Positions 32,925 through 42,114 are shown, numbered from the stretch's first letter. The stretch: DNA of 44,309 nucleotides from VGPI01 sp964482845 (GCA_964482845.1 CAYZZE010000004.1:1-44309); one strand, 5' to 3'. The notes: generated by a model not told the origin, from the letters alone. Numbers and translations are program-made.

Positions 32925-34655
32925 ATGTCAAGTAAAAGTAGCGCACGATACTATCAGAATCTCAAAGAGATGTCTCCGATACGCGCCATCGCCGAAACAA
33001 TGATGAATGACCACAAAGTTCGCAAGATTACAATTACTGAAGCGTATGAAATGTCACTAAAGCAACCCGGCGTTTCGATGACCGATTTGCCCGTGTATCC
33101 TGTTGTAGCAAAGGATTATGGCTTGCCAGAAGGCGCTAAAGTACTCAATGACTGCCACGGCAATATCGTTGGCAGAACCGCCAAAGCTCGTCGTTTCTAT
33201 CACCGTCTGAACGCTTCCCAAAAGACCAAACTGGAAGGCGATTTCCGCGAAGCCGTCTATCAGATGCAACACTATCCGCTGATCAAAGCCGAAGCAGTGC
33301 TCGGCATGGATAAAGACCTGATGATCAAAGCGACCTTTGTCACTACCGAGTCCGATGTCGTCAACCTGTACAACTGGCTATTGAACTTTATGCCATTTGA
33401 ACTTGTCAAGGATGAATACGAACTGAGCCCCTCGCTGCCCATCCAGGATATCATTCTGATCGCTTTCAACGAATGGTCTTGCGACGATCCTTTCTACAAC
33501 AACGTCGGCGCTCCCCAACTTGCCTTGGTGGATGAGAAGCACAACGTCAATGTGAACCTCGGTATGCGATACTTTGGCGAACGTAAGAAAGGCACTCTCA
33601 CTCTTGCCTGGACTTCCGGCATCCGCATCGGGATGGCGGCCTGTCACGGAGGTATTAAGGAGATTGACTTCAGTGCCTGCGACGATCCTGCCTATCACGC
33701 TCTTGGAAAGCGTTCCATCGCTTTCTATGGACTCTCTGGCACAGGTAAATCCTCTCATACGAACAGCCATGACAATGGTGGCACTCTACCTAAGGGTTTC
33801 GGTAAGGTGGTATTGCACGACGATGCCTTCCAGATCGATCTGGATAATAAACTCTGCCGCGTCTGGGAACCAACCCTTTTTGACAAGACCGATAGTCGTC
33901 CCCCGGATCATCCAGACTGGGAATATGCCCTTTCTTTGATGAATCACTTGATCATCGATGTGGATGGCAAGAGACTACCGATTGGTCTGGACATTCGCAA
34001 TTCCAACGGCAGAGCGCTGCTTGACCGTGACCTGCTGGGCAAGTGGGTAAACCGCTGTTCTTTTCCCAAAGCACTCGTTTGGCTGATGAAAGACAGCGTC
34101 CTGCCGCCGATCCTCAAACTCACGAACGATGATCTTGCCATCGCCATGGGAGCAGCTCTGATGACCCAGCGCAACAAAGCGGAAAACGTGACCGAGGATG
34201 AACTCAACAAACTGGTCTTCGAGCCCTTTGCCAATCCCTTCCGTGTCTATGAGTTATATCACGATGTCGAGGCATTCTTGCAAATTGCCGAATTTGGCGC
34301 GGAGTTTTACTGCTTCAATTCTCGCGGATATTGGAAAGATAGCGATGCTATCGTCGAAGCGATCCCCTTGCAGACCTCTCTGACTTTACAAACCGCTATC
34401 CTCACCGATCAACTCGTTTGGGAGCCTTGGAACCTCCTGCCGGGAGCAATGATCCCGACAATGGCATCAATAGACAGGATCCTCCCCGGTTACTATGAAC
34501 GCTATGATCCCGCCAAACGTAACAACCAGGAGGAATACTACGCTATTCTCAAAGACCGTTTCCAACAGCGTATCGAGTTCCTCGTCAGTTCCGATGTCCG
34601 CGAAAAACCGGAGATGCTGGATAAGCTCGTCAATTCCCTAAGGTTGAGTATCTGA
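32925..34655 (+). CDS. pckA: Phosphoenolpyruvate carboxykinase-like (ATP type)
   Basis: Interconverts oxaloacetate and phosphoenolpyruvate with a nucleotide. The 576-residue protein has the PEPCK P-loop FYGLSGTGKSS (about 266-276), the Lys/His region upstream (GTLTLAWTSGIRIGMAACHGG), and VVLHDDAFQID (about 300), which replaces the usual GDDEH metal motif. It then has NSNGRALL and FPKALVWLMKDS, consistent with the later half of the fold. It is longer and more divergent than E. coli PckA (540 residues), so the nucleotide (ATP, GTP or pyrophosphate) should not be assumed. The start ATG 32925 follows GGAGGATTA. It is the last gene of the forward run and ends 82 bp before tRNA-Met. Confidence 0.75.
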   Translation: MSSKSSARYYQNLKEMSPIRAIAETMMNDHKVRKITITEAYEMSLKQPGVSMTDLPVYPVVAKDYGLPEGAKVLNDCHGNIVGRTAKARRFYHRLNASQKTKLEGDFREAVYQMQHYPLIKAEAVLGMDKDLMIKATFVTTESDVVNLYNWLLNFMPFELVKDEYELSPSLPIQDIILIAFNEWSCDDPFYNNVGAPQLALVDEKHNVNVNLGMRYFGERKKGTLTLAWTSGIRIGMAACHGGIKEIDFSACDDPAYHALGKRSIAFYGLSGTGKSSHTNSHDNGGTLPKGFGKVVLHDDAFQIDLDNKLCRVWEPTLFDKTDSRPPDHPDWEYALSLMNHLIIDVDGKRLPIGLDIRNSNGRALLDRDLLGKWVNRCSFPKALVWLMKDSVLPPILKLTNDDLAIAMGAALMTQRNKAENVTEDELNKLVFEPFANPFRVYELYHDVEAFLQIAEFGAEFYCFNSRGYWKDSDAIVEAIPLQTSLTLQTAILTDQLVWEPWNLLPGAMIPTMASIDRILPGYYERYDPAKRNNQEEYYAILKDRFQQRIEFLVSSDVREKPEMLDKLVNSLRLSI

Positions 34656-34737
34656 TCCGATCGCCCGACTTGCGATTCCCTTGACAAAAAAACCGAGCGC
34701 TGGAAAAAGGGACCATCCAGCATGCATGGAGAGACAA

Positions 34738-34813
34738 GGGCCTATAGCTCAGTTGGTAGAGCTTCCGGCTCATAACCGGATGGTGGGGGGTTCGATTCCC
34801 TCTGGGCCCACCA
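34738..34813 (+). tRNA. tRNA-Met (anticodon CAT)
   Basis: A 76-nt cloverleaf: acceptor GGGCCTA / TGGGCCC, D arm TAGCTCAGTTGGTAGAGC, anticodon stem TCCGG/CCGGA around loop CTCATAA, T loop TTCGATT, A73 and encoded CCA. The paired 1-72 (G-C) and the lack of three G-C pairs at the stem base rule out an initiator. Elongator Met is most likely, though a lysidine-modified tRNA-Ile2 also carries a CAT gene anticodon. A TTGACA lies at 34681-34686 but has no convincing -10. Confidence 0.92.
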
Positions 34814-34823
34814 GTTATATAAA

Positions 34824-34859
34824 AAACCGCCGATACGGATATCTCCGGATCGGCGGTTT
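34824..34859. terminator. Bidirectional hairpin terminator between convergent tRNA genes
   Basis: AAACCGCCGAT (34824-34834) pairs perfectly with ATCGGCGGTTT (34849-34859). On the minus strand the stem runs into a T6 tract (34826-34821), a classic terminator for tRNA-Ala. For tRNA-Met the stem ends in TTT only, so it is weaker. Confidence 0.85.
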
Positions 34860-34872
34860 GCCACATAAACTT

Positions 34873-34948
34873 TGGTGGAGCTAAGGGGGATCGAACCCCT
34901 GACCTATTGATTGCGAACCAATCGCTCTCCCATCTGAGCTATAGCCCC
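34873..34948 (-). tRNA. tRNA-Ala (anticodon CGC)
   Basis: A 76-nt cloverleaf on the minus strand: acceptor GGGGCTA / TAGCTCC with the G3-U70 wobble pair that identifies alanine tRNAs, D arm TAGCTCAGATGGGAGAGC, anticodon stem ATTGG/TCAAT around loop TTCGCAA, T arm AGGGG-TTCGATC-CCCCT, A73 and encoded CCA. The CGC anticodon reads GCG. A TTGACA on the minus strand at 34991-34986 is a possible -35. Confidence 0.95.
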
Positions 34949-35036
34949 ACGCTCAGTTGCCTCAAAGCGTAAGACGGGCTTTTTCTGTCAAGCGTTTTCC
35001 CAATAAAGCCGCTGAACAATGAATCCCTGGATGGAT

Positions 35037-37697
35037 TCAGCCCAAGTTATCCATCTGCTGACGCAACAGATCCACCTTCGTGCTTACTTCTGCCAGTTTG
35101 CCGCGTTCTTTGTCAACGACTTCCGCTTTGGCATGCTGGATGAAGTTTCCATTGGCAAGTTTATTCTGGATCGCCGTCAATTCCTTTGTCATTTTCTCCA
35201 TCTGTTTACCCAAGCGTTCTTTCTCAGCCGCGATATCAACCAAGCCGGAGAGATGCAGGTAGATCTCTACGTTACGCACTACGGCGCCGATCGATTGCGG
35301 TGGCTTGGATAGGGACGTTCCTACGTATGCCTGATTCACCCGTGCCAGTTTATTCAAATAGGCATGATACTGCTGATAGAGCCGGTTCTGGCGATCATCG
35401 CTGACGATGATGGTTATCTCAACATCGGATGCGGGTGGCAGGTTGACCTGCTTACGGAGGTTACGGATGGCGGTGATGGATTCCTGTACCAGTGCCATTT
35501 CATCGGCGATGTCGGGATCGATCAGTGATCGATCTGCCATAGGATAACTGGCAATGATCAAGGACTCCTCCGGCATGGGGAACAGGGTCTTGACTGATTG
35601 CCAGATCTCTTCCGTGATAAATGGCATGATCGGATGCAAGAGCCGCATCGCTGTCTGCATCACGTCCAACAGGATATATTTGACGGTGAGCCGTTTGCCT
35701 GCGTCATCGCTTTGATACAAGCGGTCTTTTGCCAGTTCGATATACCAGGAGCAGAATTCATCCCAGATGAACTGGAACAGACACTGCCCGGCATCATTCA
35801 GCCGGAGCGCTTCATAATGTCCACGGCTTTCGCTGATCACCTGCTGCAAGCGGGAATAGATCCAGCGGTCAGCCAGTTCCATAACGAGTTTATCCCTTGC
35901 CGGCAGACCCGCCACCTGTTCCGCATTCATCATGATAAAGCGATAGGCATTCCAGATCTTATTGGCAAAATTGCGTCCTGTCTCCAGCATGGCATCGCTG
36001 TAGAAGACATCCGCCCCCTTAGGAGTGCTGAATACCATGGAAAAGCGCAGCGCATCGGCACCGACGGATTCGATTATATCGATCGGATCGGGAGAATTGC
36101 CCAGGGACTTGCTCATCTTACGTCCGATCTCATCTCTCACCGTTCCATGCAGCAATACCGTATGGAAAGGTATCACTCCCCTGAACTTCAGAGTGGACAT
36201 GATCATCCGCGCCACCCAGAGATAGATGATCTCCGGCGCCGTGATCAATATATCCGTGGGCAAAAACCGCTTCAGATCCTCCGTCTCATCAGGCCAGCCC
36301 ATGGTGGAGAAAGGCCAGAGCCAGGAGGAGAACCAGGTATCGAGAACGTCCTCATCCTGCCGGAAACTACTGCCCTGGCACTGCGGACAGGAGTGTGGCA
36401 TTTCCTTGGCGACGATCATGTGATCACAAGCCAGGCAATAATATGCCGGGATGCGGTGTCCCCACCAGATCTGACGCGAGATACACCAATCGCGGATATT
36501 GTGCATCCAGTGCATATAGACTTTTGTCCAACGTTCAGGATAGAACTTGACTTCGCCGCTTTCCACCACCTCAATGGCACGTTCGCCCAGCGGCTTCATT
36601 GCCACAAACCACTGATCGGAAAGGTATGGCTCGATCACGGTGTCGCAGCGGTAGCAATGCCCCACCGCATGTTTATGCGTCTCGACCTTTTCCAGTAAAT
36701 CCTGTGCCGCGAGCATCTCCACAACCTTCCGGCGGCAGGCATAGCGTTCCATCCCCTCAAACTCATGACCGGCGGCGGCATTCATGATGCCATGCTCGTC
36801 CATCACCAGAAGTTGTGGCAAATCATGACGCCGACCGATCTCAAAGTCGTTAGGATCATGTGCCGGTGTTACTTTCACGCAGCCGGTGCCAAATCCCATA
36901 TCCACATATTCGTCCTTGATCACCGGGATCCGCCTGCCCGTCAGGGGCAGATGCAAGTCCTTGCCGATCAGATGTCGATAACGTTCATCACGGGGATTGA
37001 CCGCCACGGCAGTATCGCCCAGCATCGTCTCCGGACGTGTCGTAGCGACGACTACATAGCCCTCGCCATCCACCTCGGGATAGCGGATATGCCAGAGTTT
37101 GCCATCCTCATCATCGTGTTCCACCTCGTCATTGGCCAGCGCCGTAACGCAACGCGGACACCAGTTTATGATGTATTTGCCTTTGTAGATCAGTCCCTCT
37201 TCATACAGCGAGACAAAGACCTCTTTGACGGCGCGGGACAGCATTTCGTCCATCGTAAAGCGTTGACGGCTCCAGTCGCAGGAACAGCCCAATTGCTTGA
37301 GTTGCTCGATGATGCGGTCGCCTTTCTCATGTTTCCACTGCCAGATGAGTTCCACCAGTTTGTCCCTGCCGAGGATATGGCGATCCAAACCCTGATCCGC
37401 CAGTTGCTTTTCCACCATGTTCTGGGTGGCGATGCCGGCATGATCCACGCCCGGAAGCCAGAGTGTCGGTTTGCCCAGCATCCGGTGATAACGGACTATG
37501 ACATCCTGGAGAGTGTTGTTGAGCACGTGTCCCATATGCAATATACCGGTCACGTTCGGTGGTGGGATCAGGAGGGTGAACGGCTTGATGTCCGTTTCCT
37601 CCGCAGGAACGAAGTAGTGGCGCGCCGTCCAGTACGCATACCACTTCTTCTCAATTTGCGTGGGATCGAAAGTTTTGCTGATATCCATCGGTTCCAT
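35037..37697 (-). CDS. valS: Valyl-tRNA synthetase
   Basis: Class Ia synthetase charging tRNA-Val and editing Thr-tRNA-Val. The 886-residue protein has the HIGH-type motif PPNVTGILHMGHVLNN (about 45-62), DHAGIATQNMVEKQL, a zinc-type CysxxCys pair in the connective domain (CLACDH...CPQC), KMSKS in GRKMSKSLGNSPDP (about 526), and a C-terminal coiled-coil arm (about 820-886), the ValRS hallmark. ATG 37697 and ATG 37688 are both possible; the ribosome site GGGAAAAAG is weak for either. A 7-bp inverted repeat TGAATCC/GGATTCA overlaps the stop codon (35020-35039) and may be a weak terminator. No T-box leader is recognised upstream. Confidence 0.95.
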   Translation of the reverse strand: MEPMDISKTFDPTQIEKKWYAYWTARHYFVPAEETDIKPFTLLIPPPNVTGILHMGHVLNNTLQDVIVRYHRMLGKPTLWLPGVDHAGIATQNMVEKQLADQGLDRHILGRDKLVELIWQWKHEKGDRIIEQLKQLGCSCDWSRQRFTMDEMLSRAVKEVFVSLYEEGLIYKGKYIINWCPRCVTALANDEVEHDDEDGKLWHIRYPEVDGEGYVVVATTRPETMLGDTAVAVNPRDERYRHLIGKDLHLPLTGRRIPVIKDEYVDMGFGTGCVKVTPAHDPNDFEIGRRHDLPQLLVMDEHGIMNAAAGHEFEGMERYACRRKVVEMLAAQDLLEKVETHKHAVGHCYRCDTVIEPYLSDQWFVAMKPLGERAIEVVESGEVKFYPERWTKVYMHWMHNIRDWCISRQIWWGHRIPAYYCLACDHMIVAKEMPHSCPQCQGSSFRQDEDVLDTWFSSWLWPFSTMGWPDETEDLKRFLPTDILITAPEIIYLWVARMIMSTLKFRGVIPFHTVLLHGTVRDEIGRKMSKSLGNSPDPIDIIESVGADALRFSMVFSTPKGADVFYSDAMLETGRNFANKIWNAYRFIMMNAEQVAGLPARDKLVMELADRWIYSRLQQVISESRGHYEALRLNDAGQCLFQFIWDEFCSWYIELAKDRLYQSDDAGKRLTVKYILLDVMQTAMRLLHPIMPFITEEIWQSVKTLFPMPEESLIIASYPMADRSLIDPDIADEMALVQESITAIRNLRKQVNLPPASDVEITIIVSDDRQNRLYQQYHAYLNKLARVNQAYVGTSLSKPPQSIGAVVRNVEIYLHLSGLVDIAAEKERLGKQMEKMTKELTAIQNKLANGNFIQHAKAEVVDKERGKLAEVSTKVDLLRQQMDNLG

Positions 37698-38415
37698 CTT
37701 TTTCCCAAGTCATTGTTACACATTCTTTGCCACGATAAACGCTATCAAAGCATCGAGTTATGATTGCGGGTACTTTTTGGGAAGTGCCATATCGTGTCAA
37801 GTCCAATCGCAAACCTATTCCATCTGATGATCTGATCGATCCGTTCCCTTCTCCTGGGATACCCACTATCTTGTGTGTTTGCTACTTCCTCCTTGCTTGA
37901 TAACCTTAGTATAACCTTAGTATAACCTTACGGCCGTAAGGTTATACTAAGGTTATGAAGCAGGGAAGAAGTAGGAGGAGCGACGGAAATCATTGATCAG
38001 TAGATAGATGCGCGTTTGATACGGGATATGAATCCGGGAAAAGATGCTTTGCTCCCATAATAATTCTTGACAGGACAAGGTCTTGGGAAGAATTGCTCGC
38101 AAAGTCCAGGATAGGAGGTAACCAATGATTCAGATGCGATTCCGACCGCACGGTATGAACGGCGTAGTGGCAAATGCCACTGCATATCGTTTGCACCTCC
38201 GTTTCTGGTCTTGACAGATTACCATCTTTAGACCCTCAGACGGAACCACCAAACGAACCCCCGTTTTTCCTTGTTACAGGCAAGTTGTGTCCATATCGGA
38301 TCAGCGAGCGGGCATCTGGCGAGACACGGCAACTCGTGTGGATGCGGAAGATCATTAGCCGTGGCGAATACACAAAAATCAAGCAGTGCTTGTTAGAAAG
38401 TTGGAGAAACGAACC
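37698..38415. other. Divergent intergenic region between valS and the ABC exporter
   Basis: About 718 bp without a convincing gene. It holds palindrome copy 5 (37889-37967). TTGACA hexamers occur at about 38068 and 38212, but no matching -10 is obvious. Short open frames at 37990-38196 (-) and 38174-38419 (+) have no good ribosome site or protein-like composition. Confidence 0.6.
37889..37967 (+). repeat. 79-bp palindromic element, copy 5
   Basis: Same orientation as copies 1 and 2: CTCCTTGCTT end, three units, central GC, two units, and AAGCAGGGAA as the last 10 bases (one change from the other copies). It is otherwise identical to inverted copy 4. The conserved flank block is absent here. 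It lies about 190 bp upstream of valS and about 450 bp upstream of the ABC genes. Confidence 0.95.
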
Positions 38416-40215
38416 ATGACAGCGCAGAAATATGTGCTAAAGTATAGTAAAGGGATCAAGTACAGATTTGTATCAGCAATACTTTTTATTGCGATAGGGA
38501 CTTTCTTTTCCTTTTTGACGCCGCTGGTTTTGCGGTTCATAATAGATAGTGTTTTGGGTGGCAAGCCGGTGGACTTGCCCTTGGGAATACATCATTGGTT
38601 GGCAGGACAGGGGACGGTTACCGGTTTGTTGCATAACTTGATGTTTGCCGGCGCGGTGATCGTTCTACTCAATCTGATCGCGCATCTCTTCCGCTTTTTG
38701 CGAGGGAAAATGAGCGCTCACTTTAGCGAAGAATTTGCGCGTCGCCTTCGTCATGCCTTGTATGACCATATCCAAAATCTGCCTTTCTCCTGGCACAGCA
38801 AGATCCAGACGGGAGATATCGTGCAGCGTAGCACCTCCGATGTGGATACGGTGCGCCGATTTTTGGGATCGCAATTGCCGGAACTGGGACGCGGTATCTT
38901 TATGCCGCTCTTATTGATCCCGATCATGTTGTCCTTGAGTCCGCGCATGACGCTCATCTCATTGTCCGTTGTGCCGCTCATCTTTTTTTATGCGTACATC
39001 TTTTTCCGAAAAGTGAAGAAGAAGTTCTTAGCGGCGGATGAGGCGGAAGGAGTGATGACCACAGTGCTGGATGAGGCATTGAATGGCATCCGGGTGGTGC
39101 GTGCCTTTGCCCGTCAGGATCATGAGATTGTCCGATTTGACCATGCGGCGGACGATTATCGGCATAAATGCCGGAAACTGATAACGGTGCTGGCTTACTA
39201 TTGGTCAACTTCGGATATGTTGTGTCAGGCGCAGATTGCCGCCGTTTTGGTTTTTGGTATTTATCTGACGATTGCCGGAACGATCACTTTGGGCACCCTG
39301 CTTGCCTTCAGCACCTACGCCGGCATGCTGCTCTGGCCTGTCCGTGAGATGGGCAGGATCCTGACCGATATGGGACGCGCCTTCGTCTCGATGAAACGTT
39401 TGGCGGAGATATTGAATACGGAACAGGAGAAGGTTGAGGGATACTTTGACCTGCCGGATGACTATCGCATTCGGGGAAAGATCGATTTTATCGATGTCAG
39501 TTTTGCCTATGAACCGGGACATCAGGTGTTGGATAAGATCAATCTCAGTATCAAACCGGGAGAGACGATTGCGCTATTAGGTGCCACGGGGTCCGGTAAA
39601 TCCACTCTGGTAAATCTGATTCCCCGCCTGTTTGACTGTGAGATCGGCAAGATCAGGATCGACGGAGTGGAACTTAAGCGCTTTAACCGCCAGCAACTCA
39701 GACGGCAGATCGGGATCGTCCTGCAAGAGCCCTTCCTTTACTCGCGCACGATCGCGGAGAATATCGGTTTCGCCGGCAGGGAGATCAGCGAACATAAGAT
39801 CGAACAAGCGGCACGGGAAGCAGCCCTGCATGATTCCGTGAGCGAATTTGAACTGGGCTACGAGACCCTTCTGGGTGAGCGCGGGATCACGCTGTCCGGC
39901 GGACAGAGACAGCGCACGGCGATCGCCAGAACGCTGATTTTGGACCCGCCTATCCTGATCCTGGATGATGCGCTGAGCGCAGTGGATTCCGAAACCGAGC
40001 ACCAGATCCAGGAAAACCTGCTCAGACGAAAAGGCAGAGCAACCACCATCATCATCTCACATCGCCTGACATCTGTGGCGATCGCTGACCGGATCGTTGT
40101 TCTGGAACACGGCAGGATCGCCCAATTGGGCACGCATGAAGAATTGCTCCGGCAGCCGGGTCCATATCAAAGGATCTGGCATATCCAGCACGAACTGGAG
40201 GCCGAAGCCGGCTAA
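38416..40215 (+). CDS. ABC exporter half-transporter, degenerate-site subunit
   Basis: Type IV (MsbA/LmrA-like) ABC exporter, 599 residues: six transmembrane helices in the first 310 residues (first SAILFIAIGTFFSFLTPLVL), then the nucleotide-binding domain with Walker A GATGSGKST (about 390), Q-loop IVLQEP, signature LSGGQRQR, Walker B LILDDALSAVD and H-loop ISHRL. The residue after the Walker B Asp is Asp, not the catalytic Glu, as in TM287 of the TM287/288 pair. The start ATG 38416 has GGAG 9 bp upstream; a GTG ten codons earlier is less well supported. The next gene, 15 bp downstream, is the partner. The substrate is unknown (lipid or drug are typical). Confidence 0.92.
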   Translation: MTAQKYVLKYSKGIKYRFVSAILFIAIGTFFSFLTPLVLRFIIDSVLGGKPVDLPLGIHHWLAGQGTVTGLLHNLMFAGAVIVLLNLIAHLFRFLRGKMSAHFSEEFARRLRHALYDHIQNLPFSWHSKIQTGDIVQRSTSDVDTVRRFLGSQLPELGRGIFMPLLLIPIMLSLSPRMTLISLSVVPLIFFYAYIFFRKVKKKFLAADEAEGVMTTVLDEALNGIRVVRAFARQDHEIVRFDHAADDYRHKCRKLITVLAYYWSTSDMLCQAQIAAVLVFGIYLTIAGTITLGTLLAFSTYAGMLLWPVREMGRILTDMGRAFVSMKRLAEILNTEQEKVEGYFDLPDDYRIRGKIDFIDVSFAYEPGHQVLDKINLSIKPGETIALLGATGSGKSTLVNLIPRLFDCEIGKIRIDGVELKRFNRQQLRRQIGIVLQEPFLYSRTIAENIGFAGREISEHKIEQAAREAALHDSVSEFELGYETLLGERGITLSGGQRQRTAIARTLILDPPILILDDALSAVDSETEHQIQENLLRRKGRATTIIISHRLTSVAIADRIVVLEHGRIAQLGTHEELLRQPGPYQRIWHIQHELEAEAG

Positions 40216-40230
40216 TCGAAGGATAGATCC

Positions 40231-42039
40231 ATGAATAGAAGAATCGAAGAACAGGAGTATAAAAAGAATTTTGACCTGAAGTTGTGGCAAAACCTGTTAC
40301 GTTTTGCCAAGCCCCATCGTAGATCGATGATCTTACTGGGATTGGTGATGATCGGCTCTGCGGGAGTGGATACGGTCTTGCCGCTCTTTACTAAGCACGC
40401 TATCGATCACATGATCATACCGGGGATCTTTGATGGATTGAGGGAATTTGCCGCTTTGTATCTGGGCATAATTCTGCTCCAGACGATCTTCGTTTACCTC
40501 CTGATCGACATCGCCGGCAGGATCGAAACCGGTATGAACAAAGATCTCCGTAGCACCGTTTATCGTAAACTGCAGAAAATGTCGTTCAGTTATTACGACC
40601 GGACTCCCACTGGCTGGCTGGTGGCTCGTCTGACAAGTGATATCTCCCGTTTGGGGGATGTGGTTGCCTGGGGGATTGTTGATCTCATCTGGGGATTGGC
40701 ACTGATGATCGGGATCTCGGTAGTAATCTTTATATTGAACTGGAAACTGGCGCTCTTGGTGCTGGCAGTGATTCCCCTGATGGCTTGGATCAGCACCAAG
40801 TTCCATATCCGGATGTTGCGAAACTTCCGTTTGGTGAGAAGGTTCAATTCTCAGATAACGCATGGCTTTAGCGAATGTATCCATGGAGCTAAGACTACCA
40901 AGACACTGGTCAGGGAAAAAGCGAACCTGGATGAGTTTGAAGACCTGAATCGTCAGATGTATAGCCACTCTTTGCGGGCGATCATCATCTCGGCACTATT
41001 TATGCCTACGATCCTGGTCATCTCCTCAATCGGGACAGGCTTGATCATCTGGATCGGCGGTAATATGCAGATCGCCAAAGTGATCGGGTATGGTACCCTG
41101 GTGGCGTTCATTGCCTACACGCTGCAGTTCTTTGAGCCGATATCCCATGTGGCACGCATCTTTGCCGAGATGCAGAATGCTCAGGCGGCGGGGGAACGGG
41201 TCTTTGCCCTGCTGAGTCTGACCCCTGAGATCAGCGATGAAGTGGATCTCTGCCAGGAATGGAAACAGCGTCGAATGCGGGGCGAGATCTCAATCGAGAA
41301 CATTACCTTCGCCTACAAGGAAGGGAAAGCAGTGTTTACGGATTTTTCCCTGGATATAGCTGCCGGAGAGAGTTTGGCATTGGTTGGGGTCACCGGAACC
41401 GGTAAGACCACGCTGGTCAATCTGATCTGTCGTTTCTATGAACCGCAGACAGGCATCATCAAGATCGATGGTGTTCCTTACAGGGATATCCCATCGCGCT
41501 GGATACATTGTCAACTGGGTTACGTTCAGCAGGTGCCGCACCTCTTTCAGGGGAGTATCATGGAGAATATCCGTTATGGACGTCTTGATGCCACGGATGA
41601 TGAAGTAATCCGAGCCGCCAAAGCGGTCTCTGCCGATGACTTTATCCGGAATCTCCCCGGTGAATATGTTTATCAGGTGGGTGAATCAGGTAATCTGCTG
41701 TCCACGGGTCAGAAGCAACTTATCGCCTTTGCCCGTGTGGTTTTGGCTGATCCTGCGCTCTTGATCCTTGATGAGGCAACAGCGTCCATCGATACCGAAA
41801 CCGAACAACTGGTGCAAAATGCCACGGCAAAACTCCTACAGGGCAGAACAAGCATCATCATTGCGCACCGCTTATCCACGATCAGACAAGTGGACAGGAT
41901 CCTGCTCATGCACAATGGTCAGGTCATCGAACAGGGAGACCACCGTGCTTTGATGAGGATGCGAGGCAAGTATTACAACCTGTATATCAATCAATTTATG
42001 CAGGAGATCGCAGATCAGGAATTTGCCAAAGAAGCATAA
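40231..42039 (+). CDS. ABC exporter half-transporter, catalytic-site subunit
   Basis: A 602-residue type IV ABC exporter half: six transmembrane helices (about 25-310), Walker A GVTGTGKTT, Q-loop YVQQVP, signature LSTGQKQ, Walker B LLILDEATASID with the catalytic Glu, and H-loop IAHRLSTI. The signature is LSTGQ in place of LSGGQ. With the upstream subunit this gives one consensus ATP site (this Walker B with the partner LSGGQ) and one degenerate site (partner Asp with this LSTGQ), the known heterodimeric exporter arrangement. The start ATG 40231 lies 15 bp after the partner stop, so the two are expressed together. Confidence 0.93.
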   Translation: MNRRIEEQEYKKNFDLKLWQNLLRFAKPHRRSMILLGLVMIGSAGVDTVLPLFTKHAIDHMIIPGIFDGLREFAALYLGIILLQTIFVYLLIDIAGRIETGMNKDLRSTVYRKLQKMSFSYYDRTPTGWLVARLTSDISRLGDVVAWGIVDLIWGLALMIGISVVIFILNWKLALLVLAVIPLMAWISTKFHIRMLRNFRLVRRFNSQITHGFSECIHGAKTTKTLVREKANLDEFEDLNRQMYSHSLRAIIISALFMPTILVISSIGTGLIIWIGGNMQIAKVIGYGTLVAFIAYTLQFFEPISHVARIFAEMQNAQAAGERVFALLSLTPEISDEVDLCQEWKQRRMRGEISIENITFAYKEGKAVFTDFSLDIAAGESLALVGVTGTGKTTLVNLICRFYEPQTGIIKIDGVPYRDIPSRWIHCQLGYVQQVPHLFQGSIMENIRYGRLDATDDEVIRAAKAVSADDFIRNLPGEYVYQVGESGNLLSTGQKQLIAFARVVLADPALLILDEATASIDTETEQLVQNATAKLLQGRTSIIIAHRLSTIRQVDRILLMHNGQVIEQGDHRALMRMRGKYYNLYINQFMQEIADQEFAKEA

Positions 42040-42046
42040 GTAACTA

Positions 42047-42079
42047 CTCCGCTCCCGATCAAAGATCAAGGGAGCGGAG
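42047..42079 (+). terminator. Hairpin terminator after the ABC exporter genes
   Basis: CTCCGCTCCC (42047-42056) pairs with GGGAGCGGAG (42070-42079); the inner GATC/GATC extends the stem. It is followed by ATTGTTCTT, a weak T tract, so termination may be partial. It starts 7 bp after the stop codon and precedes the next promoter. Confidence 0.7.
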
Positions 42080-42086
42080 ATTGTTC

Positions 42087-42114
42087 TTGACAGACGTCCA
42101 ATCTCAATTATAAT
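42087..42114 (+). promoter_or_regulatory. Sigma-70 type promoter of the Omp28-like gene
   Basis: Perfect TTGACA (42087-42092), 16-bp spacer, perfect TATAAT (42109-42114). It lies 76 bp before the Omp28-like gene start and directly after the ABC terminator. It is the best consensus promoter seen in the window and suggests strong constitutive expression. Confidence 0.85.

Noticed and set aside
34681..34709. Promoter of tRNA-Met
   Set aside because: TTGACA is perfect, but the sequence 16-18 bp downstream (AAAAGG region) does not resemble a -10, so I do not annotate it.
35598..37763. Two long frames (366 and 332 residues) antisense to valS
   Set aside because: valS motifs are intact on the minus strand, so the opposite frames are shadows and have no ribosome sites.
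37698..37888. T-box leader upstream of valS
   Set aside because: No T-box core sequence or antiterminator-terminator pair could be seen.
136..37967. The 79-bp palindromes as Rho-independent terminators
   Set aside because: No T tract follows the stems on either strand, and copies 4 and 5 lie in divergent promoter regions where no terminator is needed.
37990..38419. Short frames in the valS-ABC gap
   Set aside because: No ribosome site, unusual composition and mutual overlap on both strands; treated as non-coding.
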